DNA of 44,809 nucleotides from Saccharicrinis sp. UBA6048 (GTDB taxonomy: Bacteria; Bacteroidota; Bacteroidia; Bacteroidales; Marinilabiliaceae). Under the pieces are notes generated by a model. The model saw nothing but the letters and a program-made list of their open reading frames with translations. It was not told where the DNA came from and did not search any database. The stretch is from positions 1 to 44,809 of the forward strand of contig DIYS01000071.1 of the NCBI GenBank assembly GCA_002429115.1, given 5' to 3'. Shown here piece by piece: positions 34,370 through 44,750 of this stretch (position 1 is its first letter; each line of letters starts with the position of its first letter). A program made the translations under genes and the position numbers.

Positions 34370-34747
34370 TTATCCAATCACTTCTTTGTATTGATCAGCA
34401 CTTAATAATGCATCAAGATCTGAAGTATCAGCAATCTGAACTTTGATCATCCAACCACCTTCAAAAGGCTCCTTGTTAACAAGGTCAGGCTGGTCTTCCA
34501 AATCAGCATTCACTTCAACTACTTTACCAGCGATAGGCATGTATAAGTCAGATACTGTTTTTACAGCCTCAATAGTTCCGAAAACTTCTTCTTTATCAAG
34601 GTCTTCGTCTTCTGTTTCAATTTCAACGAAAACGATATCGCCCAACTCTCCTTGAGCAAATTCTGTAATACCAATGGTAGCAATATCGCCCTCAACGCGA
34701 ACCCATTCGTGGTCTTTTGTATACTTTAGATTTTCAGGTACATTCAT
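34370..34747 (-). CDS. gcvH: Glycine cleavage system H protein
   Basis: A 125-residue lipoyl carrier of the glycine cleavage complex, shuttling the methylamine group between the P, T and L proteins. The lipoylation site is GTIEAVKTVSDLYMPIAGKV with Lys63. The N-terminus (ENLKYTKDHEWVRVEGDIATIGITEFAQ) and C-terminus (GGWMIKVQIAD) are typical. The other glycine-cleavage genes are not in this window. It has its own promoter on the minus strand and ends at a terminator shared with the GSCFA gene. Confidence 0.97.
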   Translation of the reverse strand: MNVPENLKYTKDHEWVRVEGDIATIGITEFAQGELGDIVFVEIETEDEDLDKEEVFGTIEAVKTVSDLYMPIAGKVVEVNADLEDQPDLVNKEPFEGGWMIKVQIADTSDLDALLSADQYKEVIG

Positions 34748-34778
34748 GATTGAACGATTTATTTTATTTACGATGTTT

Positions 34779-34786
34779 CAAATGTA
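34779..34786 (-). promoter_or_regulatory. TAnnTTTG promoter element for gcvH
   Basis: On the minus strand TACATTTG, 31 bases upstream of the gcvH ATG. Confidence 0.6.
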
Positions 34787-34923
34787 AATAATTTATTAAT
34801 ATATATCTACGATCATTATCATATATAGCAAAAATTCATTAATTGATTTCAGCTGTAGTTGCCATCAAACCAGTGTTTTAGGTTGTGTATGAGTAGGTGT
34901 AACCCTAATAAAAATCATGTATT

Positions 34924-37900
34924 TTATTGTGCCAATGAGAACCTGAAGCTAACTCCAAAGTTAGAATTAGTGATCGGGTACGAAAGGGAAACATATGGCT
35001 TGTTAATATTCGTGTCGTAAAACAGCTGCATATTAAATCGATCACTTAAGGCATAATCTGCAGTTATCTTCATTTTTGTGATCTTCTGGCCCGATGTCAA
35101 CTGATTGTATTCTTCCTGTATTTTTCTGATAAAACTAATGTTATCAATTATGGAGAAATCAGCGCGGATATTTAAATCATTACTAATTGACTTTTGGCTG
35201 CTTCCTTTACCAAAGATTAGGTTCATTTTGTCGAAACGATAACCTAAGCCAATAACTATTTCGTCGTTGTAGGTTTCAATCACCTGGTTGTTACCCATAC
35301 TTAAGCTGAGCGTTCTGGCTTTTTTCACTTCGGCTCTGGTAGTAATCTGATTCGCCCAGGTAACATTCACACCAATTAATGGATTAAACTGTTCCGAAAC
35401 GGTGATGGCATTTACGTCATATTGTAATACAGCTGTTTCGTTATCCACAGGTCTGGATATGTAAGAGCCCATATTGTATGTGGAACGATAAGCATGACTT
35501 AAATCAAAGGACTTTATCACCTTTTTAAATGCCTTGATCCGTGATAATCCATCATAGGTTACGCGCCAGTTTGGCTGTATCTTAGATAATCCCGGGAATT
35601 GCTCAGTAAATATTGAATTGGCACTTTTACCTGAATACGCTGCCAAAAATGCTGGTATTAATACCTCCTGGCTATTTTCAGTATAATCGCCGCCAAGCCT
35701 GTCCACAATTATCTGTCGATTGGCAAGGAATTCATCAAAAGTAGATGAGTTTAAGGCACCAGTTCGCTCCGGCTTATCAAAGGCAGTTCTAAACACATTA
35801 AAGGTCATTGAGAAACGACCGTTGGCGGTACGGCCAGATGCAACAGAGCCACCCTCCAGATAATATTCATTGATATTGTGTTCGTAACTTCTGTCGGCAT
35901 TAACATCAATGCGTAAGCCACGGATTGGCTCCAGGGTAAACTTCAGTGAGAAGTCTTCGCCATGCGTCATCACATAAGGATTTACCACTGTGGTGTCCGT
36001 CGTAAGCCAGCCATTATCTGAGGCCTTAACTGCAAAGTTACGATCCTGCCATCCCAAAATAAATGGAAGGCCAGGCGCTGTTAAACCAGCGGATGATCCC
36101 ATAAAGTTGGCACTTTGAGTATAGCCCGGCAAAATAGTCCCGTTTTGCTCCGAATAGGCAACGCTAACATTCTTAAGTGATGTCAACAACAATGCCGTGT
36201 AGTCCACTATTTTTTGACCAGGTGAGTTGTTCTCCGTTATCGTACCGGTCACCATTATCCGTGCATTATCGGTTGACTTTTCAGGGATGAATTCGACTTT
36301 ATTTTTCCCAAGCGTATTAACCTTTCCGCGAACCGGTTTACCAGTGTTGTCAAATATTCTGACAGATGTTTCTTCGGTTTTTAGCTTATGGTTGATGACG
36401 ATAGCTTCCCCTTTTTCAACTTTTACATTTGCCTGATTGTAACGTACTGTTCGTTTACCATCTTTAGCCGATGATGATCGACGGCGCGATGATCTGTATT
36501 TGCGATCAAGATCACTAAGGTATTTTACTTTTTTATACAGCGTCGTCATATTGAGCTGCCCATTGGCTTGCACCACATTTGAATTACGAATGGTATTCCC
36601 CCAATCCGGGGCTGCTTCATCTGATTCGTCAAACAAAGGTTGTCCTTCCCACTGGTACATACCCCTGTATTGCACATTGGCTGATGTAAAATCGAGCATT
36701 GGCAGCTTATTGATTGGTATCGTATAGCTGGCATCAAAGTTATGTTGGTACGTGGTTGTGCGTCCCATGCTCATAATGTTGCGCCATACCTCGTCGCGCC
36801 ACTCATAATAGGCATCGCGGTCATAGTCTTTGTTCACAGCTCCTTCCGGCTCATCGATGCGCGCATTTGTAACCGCCTTAAAGTTCAGTTTAAGCGACTT
36901 GGTCAGATTGTAGCGCATATCGAAATAGCGATTCCAGTCAAAATCCTTTGATACATTCAAGTCCGGGGTATTGGCTGAACCGGTGTTATTTCGTAATTGT
37001 GTTTCGCGATATTGCCTGTCAAATTCCCAGCGATAAGAGATTTGTGTTGGCAACAGATAGAAGTTAAAATCTCTGATCAATGCCAATGCATCTCCTTTTA
37101 CAGCCTTCTTAAATGGTTCGATCGCTTTTGGTCGAGTATTATAATTGTAGGCTAATATACCACGGTAGTTTTTGTCAGTATCATGATCAATATTCGGATC
37201 ATTTTTAGTGGTCTCGTTGTACGAATAGGTTGCCGAAAGATTGGATGGACTGTAGAATTGTACTTTATCCTTTTTCGGTTTGAGCTTTACATTGGTAAAA
37301 TTCACACTCTTTCGTTTGATGACATTTTGAGACATGGATTTGATGGAGTCTCGTGCAGCTTCATCTTCGGCATTTTTCAATGCAACATCCAATGGGATAT
37401 CCGGATCGAGCGGATAGTATTTTGGACTGGCCACTGATTTAGAGTACCCAAAATAGAAAGGCACACTAAGCGCCGATTCAGGTCCCAATAGTTTACCGAG
37501 CTCAAGATTGGTGGCGATATCGTATTGGTGAAAATCTTCCTGACTACGTTCCTGAACATTTTGATCGATGCTACCCCAGCCAACTGTGCTCTTTTTTCCG
37601 GCTAAGGAAACGCTACCCAGGTCAGCAAGTTTCATTGTCATTCGTGCATTGGCAGCCCATCCACCTTCTTCATTGAAATCAGTCAGGCGCAATTCATTCA
37701 TCCATACTTCGACAGACCTGCTTTGAGAACCTCGTGTGCGCACCCCCATGGTAATGGTGCGTATGTTGCTCAGGTTCGGATTACCCTTGACCGAAACATA
37801 TTTAGTTGGATCGTTCGGATCAGGCATTGTATACACATCGTTAAATGAAAGTTCTGAACCCTCCACACGTTTTTCATCATTACGACGCAACTTAACGGTC

Positions 37901-40900
37901 TGGAACAGGTCAAGCGGGATGTTCATCTCGTTTTCTTCAGGCCATACCTTATAACGGTCATCAATGTTGTTATTATCGTACCCATCCTCTGGAGCAGGAG
38001 GTGTTATTTTCAGTGGGATTTCGTACTCGTAGAAGTTATCGTTATAATCACTACCTACGCGGATGAAGGCCATCATCTCATTATCTAATAGTCCCTGGTT
38101 ATCCACATCTTCAGCATGAACAAACATTTTCATGCGCTGATACTGACGAATATCGATGCTTACATTTTTGTAAACGGCGCGAGCATCGCCACCAGCCAAA
38201 TCCTGTACTTTTAAAAGAAGCGATTGCTCATTTAATTCTCGTAGCTGGGGGTTGGCCGGATCAATCACACGGTCAATGCCCGGAGGAAGAACATAGTTAA
38301 CCGGCTTCTTTTGTGAGTTTTCTTCAATGTTAACTACTGAAACTTCAAATTCAGTATTGGAGTTGCTTCCTGAATTTTCGTACAGCGATTCATTAAAACG
38401 ACGCCAGTCACCTTTAATAAGGTCAAGCGTTGCCATACGTAAAATGGTGGTGTCTTTAAAGCCTTTTAAGAACATACGCATAAAACGTATGCTTCGCATA
38501 TCTTTAATCGTACCTACTGTTCTTCGATCCGGTGATTCAATTGGAATACGGAACAGATACCAGTTTGCCTTTACACCATTGTAATCTTCTTCAACATTAT
38601 CACCTTCGCGGACATCAACGATGTAAGGGTTAAGTCCTACGTCCATTGTTTCTTTTGAAAGCGGAACTTCATACTGAAAATAATTTTCACTTTCGCTCAA
38701 GGTGTTGTCGTTGTTGATGTCTTCCATGTCAGGCAGGTTTTTACCTGCTTTCTTGGTGCCATCTTCTTCGTATTCCGATGGTAACGAGTTGCCTTCCGGG
38801 TTATTGAATAACTTATAGCGGTCAAGGATCGTTGCTTGTCGTTCATCTAATGAGCCGCCAAGGAAATAAGAATAGTCATCGGATGCAGGGTCTCTCATTA
38901 TTTCCTCAAGTGCTTCGGTAGCTAAGTCGCCTCCCATGGATTCAATAACATCAAGGAAAGGATAGGTGCCTCTTCGGTAAAAAAGTTCTTCAGCCTCTGA
39001 GTTCATACCGTTCAAACCAACATCCTGTAACAAACGGGATTCAGCATCGGTGCTGACAAAACCGTTACTCAATGCCTGTTTGCGTGGAACATATCCCCAT
39101 TCGGTAGTATCAACATCAAAGGGTTCGCCTGCTGCCGGTAAACCTTGCTCAAATGATTTACGGGCATCGCGCAAGATGTCTTCCGAAACATTACCAAGGT
39201 TGAAGTATAAGGAACCGTCATTATCTTCCATGTCTGAGTCATAGACAAACGGGTCCATCATCCAGAATTCGATGTATTCAATATTGGCCGCTTCAAAATC
39301 CGGCACATCAATTTTACGCATAATACCACCCCAGCGTGTTTCAGGTTCTTTTAACGAACCATCGTAATTGATACCTGAAGAATATCTCGTACCATCCTCA
39401 CCAGTTGTTCCATCTACGCCAGCATCAAAGTTATATGGCCCTCGTTCTTTTGGATAGTAAGCCAGGTTTAAAACCGGCATATTGGTTGGTTGTCCATATG
39501 GTGTTTCTCTGTTCGGGAATATCTCTTTCTCGTATACTTCACGGACAAAGTGGTTTTTCTTTTGCTCTTCATCATCACGAATATGGCCGGGCGTCTGGTT
39601 ACTTTTTCTTACGAAAAGTGGATCGATGGTGTACCAGGCAAAGCGGGCACGGTTAACCCCATAAAACAAGTTGTCAATCAGCTTGGCTTCTTTGAAGTTG
39701 TCTTCCTGCCCCTGAGGTGTACTTGCCAGCTGCCAGGCCAGCCAGTTGCGCATATCATAAGGGATGCGGGTGCCTTCAAAATCATCAATGTAGGATGTTC
39801 CTGACTCATCGATAACTTTGGGGTGACCAGGTATCAATTGGGCAAATTCACCTTCAAAGGTCAAACTTGACATTTCTTTGGTTTCAACCAGTGGAAGTTT
39901 GTCAATGATTTCGGTAATACCCATCGACTCGGTGTAGAACGACGTATTTAATCCCCAAATGGTATTGGCAATAGGTTCATCACCAATATTTACTTTTTGG
40001 GTTAGCGGGCGCTCACGTAAATGCATCAGGGTACCGCCGATGTTAAAATTCTCATTGAATTTATAGTCGAGGTGCGTCCCCATCAATGTTTTGGTCTGGA
40101 GCGCAAATAAGGACTGGTTTTCCAGCGAAACCTGGATAGGTGTTCCTGAAGAAAGAATGCCCTGGTTAAGAATACGAACACGACCCAGGGTATAATCAAC
40201 GGTGTAATCAATATTTTCAACCAGTTTAATACCACCAGCAGTAACAATTACCGAACCTTGTGGGATGTTCATGGCATTTAAGGAAATTTCAGAGCCTGAA
40301 CTCGACTTAAATCGACCTTTTAACTTGTACTTGTTAACGGAAGCATCCTGTTCGGCAAAAATATGGGTGCTGTCGTATAAGGATTGAAAGACATATTTTT
40401 TGTAGAGAGGTTTATTTACATCGTTTTCATCTAAATCTAATACTTCTCGCATATTCGTTCCAAATGGCTCCAGAACAGGAAAGATAATTCGTCCATTGTC
40501 TGGTCGGATCGTCATATTTTCCACGTAGTCAAAAATACCATCCGGCTGATAATCGTTATTGGAATTCAAATTATCAAGATTCATCAAACGGATGAATAAT
40601 TGTCCACTTGCATCATCAGGACCTTCCGGCATGTATTTGATGTCACTACCCGTACTGTCGTTGGTATAAGTCACATTCATCTCAAAATCTTCCCGGTTAA
40701 CCTGGTAGGCATTAATCGAGTAGATGTTTTTCATCATCAGATCCCAGGAAGGATTTTCCTTTAATTCAGTTCCAACAGGAACATCCCCCGGAGACAGGTT
40801 GGTTGGCTTTAATAGTTTCAGGTAGAGAGAAGGAACCACACCGTCATCCTCAGAACCAATGGTTGAGTTGGTAAATTCACCTACCATTTTTGTAGCTCCT

Positions 40901-42333
40901 CTATACGTATATTCGTAAGCTACACATAAAACTTCATCAGCAGTCAGCGATGTGTTTAATGAGATATAACCTAATTTAGGATGAACGTAGTATTCTGTTT
41001 CAGAAAGTTTACGGGCATTTTCCAGCTTTTCGTATTCAATGCCATTCCCTATTTCACCATCTAAAGTTTGTGTTACCTTGTTAATGTCACGAACATCTTC
41101 AAAGGTGCTGTTCATTTCACTATACAGGTTGTTGGCATTATTATCCGGTGCAGCATTGGGTTGTCCTCCCCATCTGGAATTAAATGTATTTTGCAGGTTT
41201 TCGCCTAAATCGACAAAACCAACGACGTTTCGTGATTCGTTGACATCACTTCTGTTGTTGGTCACCCACACTTCAACCCGTGTAATGTTGATGGCGCTAT
41301 TGATAATAGGCAGTCGTTCAAGTGCCTGGTTGTAACTGTCTCTAAAATATTTACTAAGGAAAAAGTGGCGGTTACGGTCGTATTGGTCGGCATGAATTTC
41401 AAACTCCTGAGTTTCTGCACCACCTTCAATATTCATGACCGATGTTTCACCTTTTTGCTGAGAGAAGATACTGGTTACGGTAAGCTTTCCAAACTGCATT
41501 TCGGTTTTTACACCAAACAAACTCTGACTACCGGTAATTAGTGTACCAGGCAGGGGTAAGGTCACATTACCGGCTTCCACTTTTTTCAGGATATCATCTT
41601 CACCACCTTCGTATTCCAGGTTTATCTGGTTTTCAAAATCAAAAGTTGCCTCGGTATTGTAGTTGACACCTAATTTTAACCGGTCACCAATGGTTCCGGT
41701 CAGGTTCATCTGTATTTTTTCCTGGAAATCAAAAGTTGTTGTTTTGCGCAGGCGCTCTTGCAGTGTCGGGTTATCAATCTTCGTATACTGAACACCTACC
41801 CGCAATTCGGCCATACCTTGTAAGCGCACATTAATGGCATTACTTCCGAAAACACCTTCAAAAGCTTCACCACCAACATTCTTCCACATTTGGTTGAACA
41901 CAGAGTTGTCGCCATATTGATCGGATTCTTCCAATTGCTTCTGTCGCCAGTATGAAACCATGGAATTACGCGTATCTAAATCCAGATAATCTTCCAATGG
42001 CATGGAATAGGGCAATCGAACATTCATATCGCCAATTTTCCGATAGATGGTGACATTACCCGTTTTGTAGTTGTATTCGGCATTGTAATCAATGTTCCTC
42101 GGATCGTTCAGGTCAATTCCCCTGGTTTCTTCCTGTTCGAGTATTGGGTTGCCACTTTTGTCGTTAATCTGATAGCGAAGATTTGTCGGTTGACTTGTCG
42201 AAATTGAATCGGGCTGTTGGAAGACAAGCTCCTCAATTTCGTTGGTAATGTTATGCGACAGGGATGTACCACTTACTAATAAAGTGATAGAGAAAGCGCA
42301 AAAAACAATTATATATCGTAGCTTTTTTTTCAA
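34924..42333 (-). CDS. sprA: SprA/Sov, the T9SS outer-membrane translocon protein
   Basis: A 2469-residue outer-membrane protein, the largest gene here. An N-terminal signal (about 1-26) is followed by SprA-type segments such as IRRKIGDMNVRLPYSMP-like text near 90 and the recurrent NVRLQGMAELRVGVQYTKIDNP, where the first SprA_N-type repeat sits (about 170-190). The remainder alternates long amphipathic strands with extracellular inserts, ending in a terminal aromatic strand (FGVSFRFSLAQ). In Flavobacterium SprA forms a 36-strand single-chain barrel that exports T9SS cargo across the outer membrane. Length fits the family. The gene begins 21 bases after ruvA on the same strand, an arrangement common in Bacteroidota, so the two are likely one transcript. 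PorX and PorW are in the same window. Confidence 0.95.
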   Translation of the reverse strand: MKKKLRYIIVFCAFSITLLVSGTSLSHNITNEIEELVFQQPDSISTSQPTNLRYQINDKSGNPILEQEETRGIDLNDPRNIDYNAEYNYKTGNVTIYRKIGDMNVRLPYSMPLEDYLDLDTRNSMVSYWRQKQLEESDQYGDNSVFNQMWKNVGGEAFEGVFGSNAINVRLQGMAELRVGVQYTKIDNPTLQERLRKTTTFDFQEKIQMNLTGTIGDRLKLGVNYNTEATFDFENQINLEYEGGEDDILKKVEAGNVTLPLPGTLITGSQSLFGVKTEMQFGKLTVTSIFSQQKGETSVMNIEGGAETQEFEIHADQYDRNRHFFLSKYFRDSYNQALERLPIINSAINITRVEVWVTNNRSDVNESRNVVGFVDLGENLQNTFNSRWGGQPNAAPDNNANNLYSEMNSTFEDVRDINKVTQTLDGEIGNGIEYEKLENARKLSETEYYVHPKLGYISLNTSLTADEVLCVAYEYTYRGATKMVGEFTNSTIGSEDDGVVPSLYLKLLKPTNLSPGDVPVGTELKENPSWDLMMKNIYSINAYQVNREDFEMNVTYTNDSTGSDIKYMPEGPDDASGQLFIRLMNLDNLNSNNDYQPDGIFDYVENMTIRPDNGRIIFPVLEPFGTNMREVLDLDENDVNKPLYKKYVFQSLYDSTHIFAEQDASVNKYKLKGRFKSSSGSEISLNAMNIPQGSVIVTAGGIKLVENIDYTVDYTLGRVRILNQGILSSGTPIQVSLENQSLFALQTKTLMGTHLDYKFNENFNIGGTLMHLRERPLTQKVNIGDEPIANTIWGLNTSFYTESMGITEIIDKLPLVETKEMSSLTFEGEFAQLIPGHPKVIDESGTSYIDDFEGTRIPYDMRNWLAWQLASTPQGQEDNFKEAKLIDNLFYGVNRARFAWYTIDPLFVRKSNQTPGHIRDDEEQKKNHFVREVYEKEIFPNRETPYGQPTNMPVLNLAYYPKERGPYNFDAGVDGTTGEDGTRYSSGINYDGSLKEPETRWGGIMRKIDVPDFEAANIEYIEFWMMDPFVYDSDMEDNDGSLYFNLGNVSEDILRDARKSFEQGLPAAGEPFDVDTTEWGYVPRKQALSNGFVSTDAESRLLQDVGLNGMNSEAEELFYRRGTYPFLDVIESMGGDLATEALEEIMRDPASDDYSYFLGGSLDERQATILDRYKLFNNPEGNSLPSEYEEDGTKKAGKNLPDMEDINNDNTLSESENYFQYEVPLSKETMDVGLNPYIVDVREGDNVEEDYNGVKANWYLFRIPIESPDRRTVGTIKDMRSIRFMRMFLKGFKDTTILRMATLDLIKGDWRRFNESLYENSGSNSNTEFEVSVVNIEENSQKKPVNYVLPPGIDRVIDPANPQLRELNEQSLLLKVQDLAGGDARAVYKNVSIDIRQYQRMKMFVHAEDVDNQGLLDNEMMAFIRVGSDYNDNFYEYEIPLKITPPAPEDGYDNNNIDDRYKVWPEENEMNIPLDLFQTVKLRRNDEKRVEGSELSFNDVYTMPDPNDPTKYVSVKGNPNLSNIRTITMGVRTRGSQSRSVEVWMNELRLTDFNEEGGWAANARMTMKLADLGSVSLAGKKSTVGWGSIDQNVQERSQEDFHQYDIATNLELGKLLGPESALSVPFYFGYSKSVASPKYYPLDPDIPLDVALKNAEDEAARDSIKSMSQNVIKRKSVNFTNVKLKPKKDKVQFYSPSNLSATYSYNETTKNDPNIDHDTDKNYRGILAYNYNTRPKAIEPFKKAVKGDALALIRDFNFYLLPTQISYRWEFDRQYRETQLRNNTGSANTPDLNVSKDFDWNRYFDMRYNLTKSLKLNFKAVTNARIDEPEGAVNKDYDRDAYYEWRDEVWRNIMSMGRTTTYQHNFDASYTIPINKLPMLDFTSANVQYRGMYQWEGQPLFDESDEAAPDWGNTIRNSNVVQANGQLNMTTLYKKVKYLSDLDRKYRSSRRRSSSAKDGKRTVRYNQANVKVEKGEAIVINHKLKTEETSVRIFDNTGKPVRGKVNTLGKNKVEFIPEKSTDNARIMVTGTITENNSPGQKIVDYTALLLTSLKNVSVAYSEQNGTILPGYTQSANFMGSSAGLTAPGLPFILGWQDRNFAVKASDNGWLTTDTTVVNPYVMTHGEDFSLKFTLEPIRGLRIDVNADRSYEHNINEYYLEGGSVASGRTANGRFSMTFNVFRTAFDKPERTGALNSSTFDEFLANRQIIVDRLGGDYTENSQEVLIPAFLAAYSGKSANSIFTEQFPGLSKIQPNWRVTYDGLSRIKAFKKVIKSFDLSHAYRSTYNMGSYISRPVDNETAVLQYDVNAITVSEQFNPLIGVNVTWANQITTRAEVKKARTLSLSMGNNQVIETYNDEIVIGLGYRFDKMNLIFGKGSSQKSISNDLNIRADFSIIDNISFIRKIQEEYNQLTSGQKITKMKITADYALSDRFNMQLFYDTNINKPYVSLSYPITNSNFGVSFRFSLAQ

Positions 42334-42354
42334 GGGTTACAGTAACTTCCTGAA

Positions 42355-42936
42355 TTACATAGTTTTTAAAGCCTGCTTAATTAATTCTTCAACTTTTAAG
42401 CCGGGAGATTGTGCCAGGAGCTTGTCCAAAGCTTTTTGTGCTGCCGCTTTGGCAAAACCTAACATTACTAATGCAGATAACGCTTCATCTCGAATAGTAT
42501 TGTCTTGCTCTGCAAATATTTTCTGATCAATTGGCTCTTTACTTAGTTTATCTTTTAGGTCGACAATCACCCGTTGAGCTGTTTTAGCTCCAATGCCCTT
42601 AACGCCCTTAATGGTATTCACATTATCTGTAAGTATGGCACCGCGTAATTCTTCGGGAGATAAAGAAGAAAGCATCATGCGCGCTGTATTGGCACCAATG
42701 CCCGATACGGATATCAGATGACGAAATAAGTCACGCTCTGATGGCTCGGCAAAACCATACAATGAAAAGGCATCCTCGCGAATGTTTTCATGAATAAAAA
42801 GCTGTGCTTCAGTTTTGCCTTCAAGGCGAGAGAAGGTGTTTAAAGATATTTGTAATAAATAGCCTACGCCATTTACATCAATGACTGCGTGCGTTGGATT
42901 TGATTCGGCAATTTTGCCTTTTATATATTCGTACAT
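42355..42936 (-). CDS. ruvA: Holliday junction branch-migration protein RuvA
   Basis: A 193-residue DNA-binding protein that, as a tetramer, holds four-way junctions and loads the RuvB motor. Domain I is an OB fold (MYEYIKGKIAESNPTHAVID to about 65), domain II holds two helix-hairpin-helix motifs (ISVSGIGANTARMML and IKGVKGIGAKTAQRVIVDL) and domain III is the small C-terminal RuvB-binding bundle (about 145-193). sprA follows 21 bases later. Upstream, TATCTTTA on the minus strand (42956-42963) is one base off the -7 consensus and may be the promoter. Confidence 0.96.
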   Translation of the reverse strand: MYEYIKGKIAESNPTHAVIDVNGVGYLLQISLNTFSRLEGKTEAQLFIHENIREDAFSLYGFAEPSERDLFRHLISVSGIGANTARMMLSSLSPEELRGAILTDNVNTIKGVKGIGAKTAQRVIVDLKDKLSKEPIDQKIFAEQDNTIRDEALSALVMLGFAKAAAQKALDKLLAQSPGLKVEELIKQALKTM

Positions 42937-43033
42937 GTAGATTTGGCTTATAGTGTAAAGATAGAAATAATTGATTAACGATTAATGCTTAGATAGAAGA
43001 CAACCCGAAACATTAATCACTAATATCTAACAA

Positions 43034-44083
43034 TTAATCATCTTTCTTAATTGGATTCCAACCTTGTGCCTGTAACTCAACTTCCTGGTCGGCATTGGTT
43101 ACAAGGTAAGTCCCTTTGGTTTCTTCGGTGATATGACCGATTATGTAAATGTTAACATCGCCAACATCTTTAAATTTCTCATAATCGCTCTGGCTTATGG
43201 TGAATAGCAGTTCATAATCTTCACCACCATTGAGTGCTGTTACGGTTGGGTTAATTCCCATTTCATCGGCCAGCATAGCTGTTGTTGGGTCAACCGGAAT
43301 TTTATTTTCATACAAACGACAACCAGTGTTTGATTGCTTACAGATGTGCATGATCTCACTCGATAGGCCATCCGAGATGTCGATCATGGATGTTGGTACC
43401 ACACCAATGGTATTTAATAATGCCGGAATTTCTTTTCTCGCTTCAGGCTTCAGCTGACGTGAAAGAATATAATCGTAGCCGCTTAGGTCTGGTTGTGCCT
43501 CAGGATTGCCCTGGAACACCCGCTTTTCGCGTTCCAGCAGTTGCAAGCCCATGTATGCACCGCCAAGGTCACCTGAAACACAAATTAAGTCGTGGGGTTT
43601 GGCACCATTTCGGTAAGTTAATTTGTCTTTTTCTCCTTCGCCAATGGCTGTAACACTAATGGTTAATCCTGTCAATGAAGTTGTGGTATCGCCACCCACT
43701 AAATCAACATTGTAATAATCGCAGGCCGCATATATACCATCGTATAATTCATCAAGCGCTTCCACTGACATTTTGGAGCTGATGCCAAGCGATACGGTAA
43801 TGTGCTTAGGTGCAGCATTCATGGCATACACATCACTTACATTTACCGCCACGGCTTTATAACCTAAGTGCTTAAGTGGGGTATAAGTTAAATCGAAATG
43901 AATGCCTTCCAAAAGCAAATCCGTAGTCACAACAGTCTCTTTATTCTTATAGCTAAGAACGGCGGCATCGTCACCTACGCCTTTTATTGTAGTATCGTGC
44001 TTAAGGGTGATTTTATCAGTTAAGTGTTGAATCAGTCCGAATTCGCCCAATTGTCCTAATTCTGTTTTCTTGTCTTCACTCAT
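43034..44083 (-). CDS. thiL: Thiamine-monophosphate kinase
   Basis: A 349-residue kinase that makes thiamine pyrophosphate from thiamine monophosphate and ATP. Metal and substrate motifs are present: GEFGLIQHL, GVGDDAAVL, VVTTDLLLEGIHFDL, the AVNVSDVYAMNAAPKHITVSL helix-strand, LVGGDTTTS, VSGDLGGAYMGLQLL and SMIDISDGLSSEI, then GGEDYELLFT. Length is typical. The other thiamine genes are absent. It has a promoter box close upstream. Its stop is 97 bases before ruvA, so co-transcription with ruvA-sprA is possible. Confidence 0.96.
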   Translation of the reverse strand: MSEDKKTELGQLGEFGLIQHLTDKITLKHDTTIKGVGDDAAVLSYKNKETVVTTDLLLEGIHFDLTYTPLKHLGYKAVAVNVSDVYAMNAAPKHITVSLGISSKMSVEALDELYDGIYAACDYYNVDLVGGDTTTSLTGLTISVTAIGEGEKDKLTYRNGAKPHDLICVSGDLGGAYMGLQLLEREKRVFQGNPEAQPDLSGYDYILSRQLKPEARKEIPALLNTIGVVPTSMIDISDGLSSEIMHICKQSNTGCRLYENKIPVDPTTAMLADEMGINPTVTALNGGEDYELLFTISQSDYEKFKDVGDVNIYIIGHITEETKGTYLVTNADQEVELQAQGWNPIKKDD

Positions 44084-44111
44084 GTTTTAAATAAAATATC
44101 AGATGAATGTG

Positions 44112-44119
44112 CAAAAGTA
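44112..44119 (-). promoter_or_regulatory. TAnnTTTG promoter element for thiL
   Basis: On the minus strand TACTTTTG, 28 bases upstream of the thiL ATG. The short leader leaves no room for a TPP riboswitch. Confidence 0.6.
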
Positions 44120-44278
44120 GCAATTGCAGAAACGCCTTACAAGCATTAAGGTTAATTGATACTATGCGGTTTAAACCTTTTTTTAGGATTTTATACACAG
44201 ATTACATTTTTATGGCATACGTATTGCAATAATCGGGTCAGTAGATTTTTTTCATAGATTTGGGTTTAGGTTATTGAT

Positions 44279-44315
44279 AAAAACCGGTTTTACTAACGAG
44301 TAAAATCGGTTTTTT
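44279..44315 (+). terminator. Terminator-like hairpin without an assigned gene
   Basis: AACCGGTTTTACT (44282-44294) and AGTAAAATCGGTT (44299-44311) make a 13-bp stem with one G-U pair, an AACG loop and a following T-run. Nothing coding on the plus strand precedes it. The gap 44120-44278 holds no gene that I recognise; a TAGATTTG box (44255-44262) lies only 17 bases before the stem. Confidence 0.55.
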
Positions 44316-44403
44316 ACATTTTATTTATTGTGCGCTATGTTCTATTTACCTGTTTATTATAAGCAGAAACCTTAATGTAGGTAAAGGCTGTAGTGAAAAT
44401 ATA

Positions 44404-44435
44404 TTTGCACATTAAATCCAAATACTCTATATTTG
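44404..44435 (+). promoter_or_regulatory. Promoter of the initiator tRNA genes
   Basis: TTTG at 44404-44407 and TATATTTG at 44428-44435 with a 20-base spacer are a textbook Bacteroidota -33/-7 pair, 46 bases before the first tRNA. Confidence 0.8.
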
Positions 44436-44480
44436 CATCCGCAATTGAGAAAGATAACAAACGAGTTGTTTATGATATAT

Positions 44481-44553
<73 letters not shown>

Positions 44554-44557
44554 CTAC

Positions 44558-44594
44558 AAGTCGAAAGACACCAAACTTTCGGCTTTCTTTTTGA
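44558..44594 (+). terminator. Terminator after initiator tRNA copy 1
   Basis: AAGTCGAAAG (44558-44567) pairs with CTTTCGGCTT (44576-44585), one T-G pair, followed by a T-rich run. Confidence 0.7.
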
Positions 44595-44622
44595 AAATAT
44601 TGTTTACGCAATTAAGATATAT

Positions 44623-44695
<73 letters not shown>

Positions 44696-44699
44696 CTAC

Positions 44700-44735
44700 A
44701 AGCCGGAAGATTGATTTCTTTCGGCTTTTTTATTT
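44700..44735 (+). terminator. Terminator after initiator tRNA copy 2
   Basis: AAGCCGGAAGA (44700-44710) pairs with TCTTTCGGCTT (44717-44727), one G-T pair, loop TTGATT, followed by a T-run. Confidence 0.8.
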
Positions 44736-44750
44736 ATCTTAAAATCAAAA

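Noticed and set aside
42968..43039. Short inverted words (GATTAATG/CATTAATC) between thiL and ruvA
   Set aside because: Very AT-rich and short; probably another degenerate interspersed repeat, not strong enough to list.
44084..44111. TPP riboswitch before thiL
   Set aside because: The promoter box leaves only about 28 bases of leader and no THI-box words are present.
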